From the NCBI GenBank assembly GCA_017631275.1, contig JAGBTQ010000022.1, positions 19,044 through 83,043 of the forward strand: DNA of 64,000 bases, given 5' to 3'. This document shows positions 63,625 to 64,000 of the stretch, piece after piece (position 1 is the first letter of the stretch; the number at the start of each line of letters is the position of its first letter). The DNA is from Alistipes sp. Its GTDB lineage: Bacteria; Bacteroidota; Bacteroidia; Bacteroidales; Rikenellaceae. A program made the translations under genes and the position numbers. Under the pieces are notes generated by a model. It saw only the letters and a program-made list of their open reading frames with translations, was not told the origin of the DNA and made no database searches.

Positions 63625-63751
63625 TTTCTTGTCAGAAGGGGTCAGATTTGGCTTATCGCAAAAGTGAGCACCCGAGGATAGTACTCAAATGTACAGCCTC
63701 GGGTGCTCAACTTTTTGGGATAGGTCGAAGATGACCCCTTATCACAAGAAA
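63625..63751 (-). repeat. Palindromic 3'-UTR element, copy 9 (after rpmA)
   Basis: The arms TTTCTTGT / ACAAGAAA and AAGGGGTCA / TGACCCCTT pair perfectly. The apex is GAGCACCCGAGG / CCTCGGGTGCTC with the GTAC-loop-GTAC tip. The inner left GATTTGG faces TCGAAGATG, matching copy 1. Unlike the others it lies 49 bp from the stop codon, with a standard terminator between. Confidence 0.86.
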
Positions 63752-63752
63752 C

Positions 63753-63780
63753 AAAAAAAAGAGTACCGAAGTACTCTTTT
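63753..63780 (-). terminator. Intrinsic terminator of rpmA
   Basis: On the minus strand AAAAGAGTAC, a TTCG tetraloop and GTACTCTTTT are followed by further T (eight in all). Confidence 0.9.
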
Positions 63781-63800
63781 CTCTTTTGTGCTTAACGCAA

Positions 63801-64000
63801 TTACTCAGCAAGTGGAGTAACTGACACGTAAGACTTACCAGATGCCTTCTTGCAGAAGCCAACAGTACCGTCAACCAATGCAAAAAGTGTGTGGTCCTTA
63901 CCCATACCCACGTTCTCACCTGGGTTGTGTACTGTACCGCGCTGACGAACGATAATGTTACCCGCCTTAGCGAACTGACCACCGAAAAGCTTAACACCGA
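63801..64000 (-). CDS. rpmA: 50S ribosomal protein L27 (5' part outside window)
   Basis: The C-terminal 66 residues are visible. [20 protein letters not shown]-type sequence at the edge, then [18 protein letters not shown] and the end SVTPLAE, identify L27. The start lies beyond 64000. It normally follows rplU. The stop codon is at 63801-63803. Confidence 0.95.
   Translation of the reverse strand, partial: GVKLFGGQFAKAGNIIVRQRGTVHNPGENVGMGKDHTLFALVDGTVGFCKKASGKSYVSVTPLAE

Noticed and set aside
63757-63780. rpmA terminator as another copy of the palindromic element because of its GTAC stem end
   Set aside because: It is a plain 10-bp hairpin with a TTCG loop and T tail and lacks the arms and bulges of the element.

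Overview
The window is a gene-dense, largely core chromosomal segment of a Bacteroidales bacterium (phylum Bacteroidota). An Alistipes/Rikenellaceae-like genome is my best guess, at family level only. This rests on several signs: promoters of the TTTG-N19/20-TAnnTTTG type; A-rich leaders without clear Shine-Dalgarno sites; SusC-like outer-membrane barrels with a carboxypeptidase-regulatory-like N-domain; BACON and DUF4465 lipoproteins; and the neighbours ftsK and a LolA-like gene. No phage, integrase, transposase, CRISPR array, rRNA or tRNA was seen.

Layout: 1-5762 (-) a lipoprotein, a DnaQ-like exonuclease, a LysM/periplasmic-binding-like protein, rex, a FAD synthetase lacking a working riboflavin kinase domain, a thioesterase and a cut-off secreted protein. 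6101-8156 (-) a nucleoside phosphorylase and dnaN. 8276-12626: glmM (+), a purine permease (-), an M20 dipeptidase (+). 12981-18851 (-) a large barrel protein, a histidine-rich secreted protein and a LytS/LytTR two-component pair. 19061-23915 (-) an operon with rsmI, two glycosyltransferases, mazG and a gamma-carbonic anhydrase. 24354-35264 (-) plsC, parE, parC, aroK, murI, ftsK, a LolA-like gene and a DUF4465 lipoprotein. 35657-38047 (+) a second barrel protein. 38573-41449 (-) rplM, rpsI, rpsB, tsf. 41633-52543 (-) trpS, a CLC protein, ychF, a SIMPL protein, gltX, galM, a subtilase and an Ig-like lipoprotein. 52716-59361 (+) oxyR, then rsfS, ftsH, cdsA, psd, an AI-2E family transporter and a stand-alone riboflavin kinase. 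59719-62843 (-) superoxide reductase, thioredoxin and dipeptidyl peptidase III. 62985-63353 (+) a DUF486 protein. 63801-64000 (-) the end of rpmA.

The most unusual content lies between genes. Nine copies of a ~130-bp imperfect palindrome (at 5973, 12855, 18934, 24235, 38316, 38442, 59602, 60702 and 63625) sit at eight loci. Every locus is at the 3' end of a minus-strand operon and all copies have the same orientation. At seven loci the element's tip overlaps, supplies or directly abuts the stop codon. Copies differ in sequence but keep base pairing through paired changes. They also keep a GTAC-loop-GTAC apex and unpaired TGATAAG / TTCTGAC motifs. The apical hairpin occurs in two mirror-image forms. 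Most copies are preceded, on the plus strand, by a degenerate tract of 7-bp and 9-bp repeats built from modules in a constant order. Operon ends without the element mostly carry ordinary hairpin terminators. I infer a family of structured 3'-UTR elements, possibly mobile in origin; I do not recognise it as a described family.

A second point is the split of riboflavin-to-FAD conversion. The protein at 707-1447 keeps the adenylyltransferase motifs but has lost the kinase GFPTAN motif, while a 117-residue kinase with that motif is encoded at 59008-59361.
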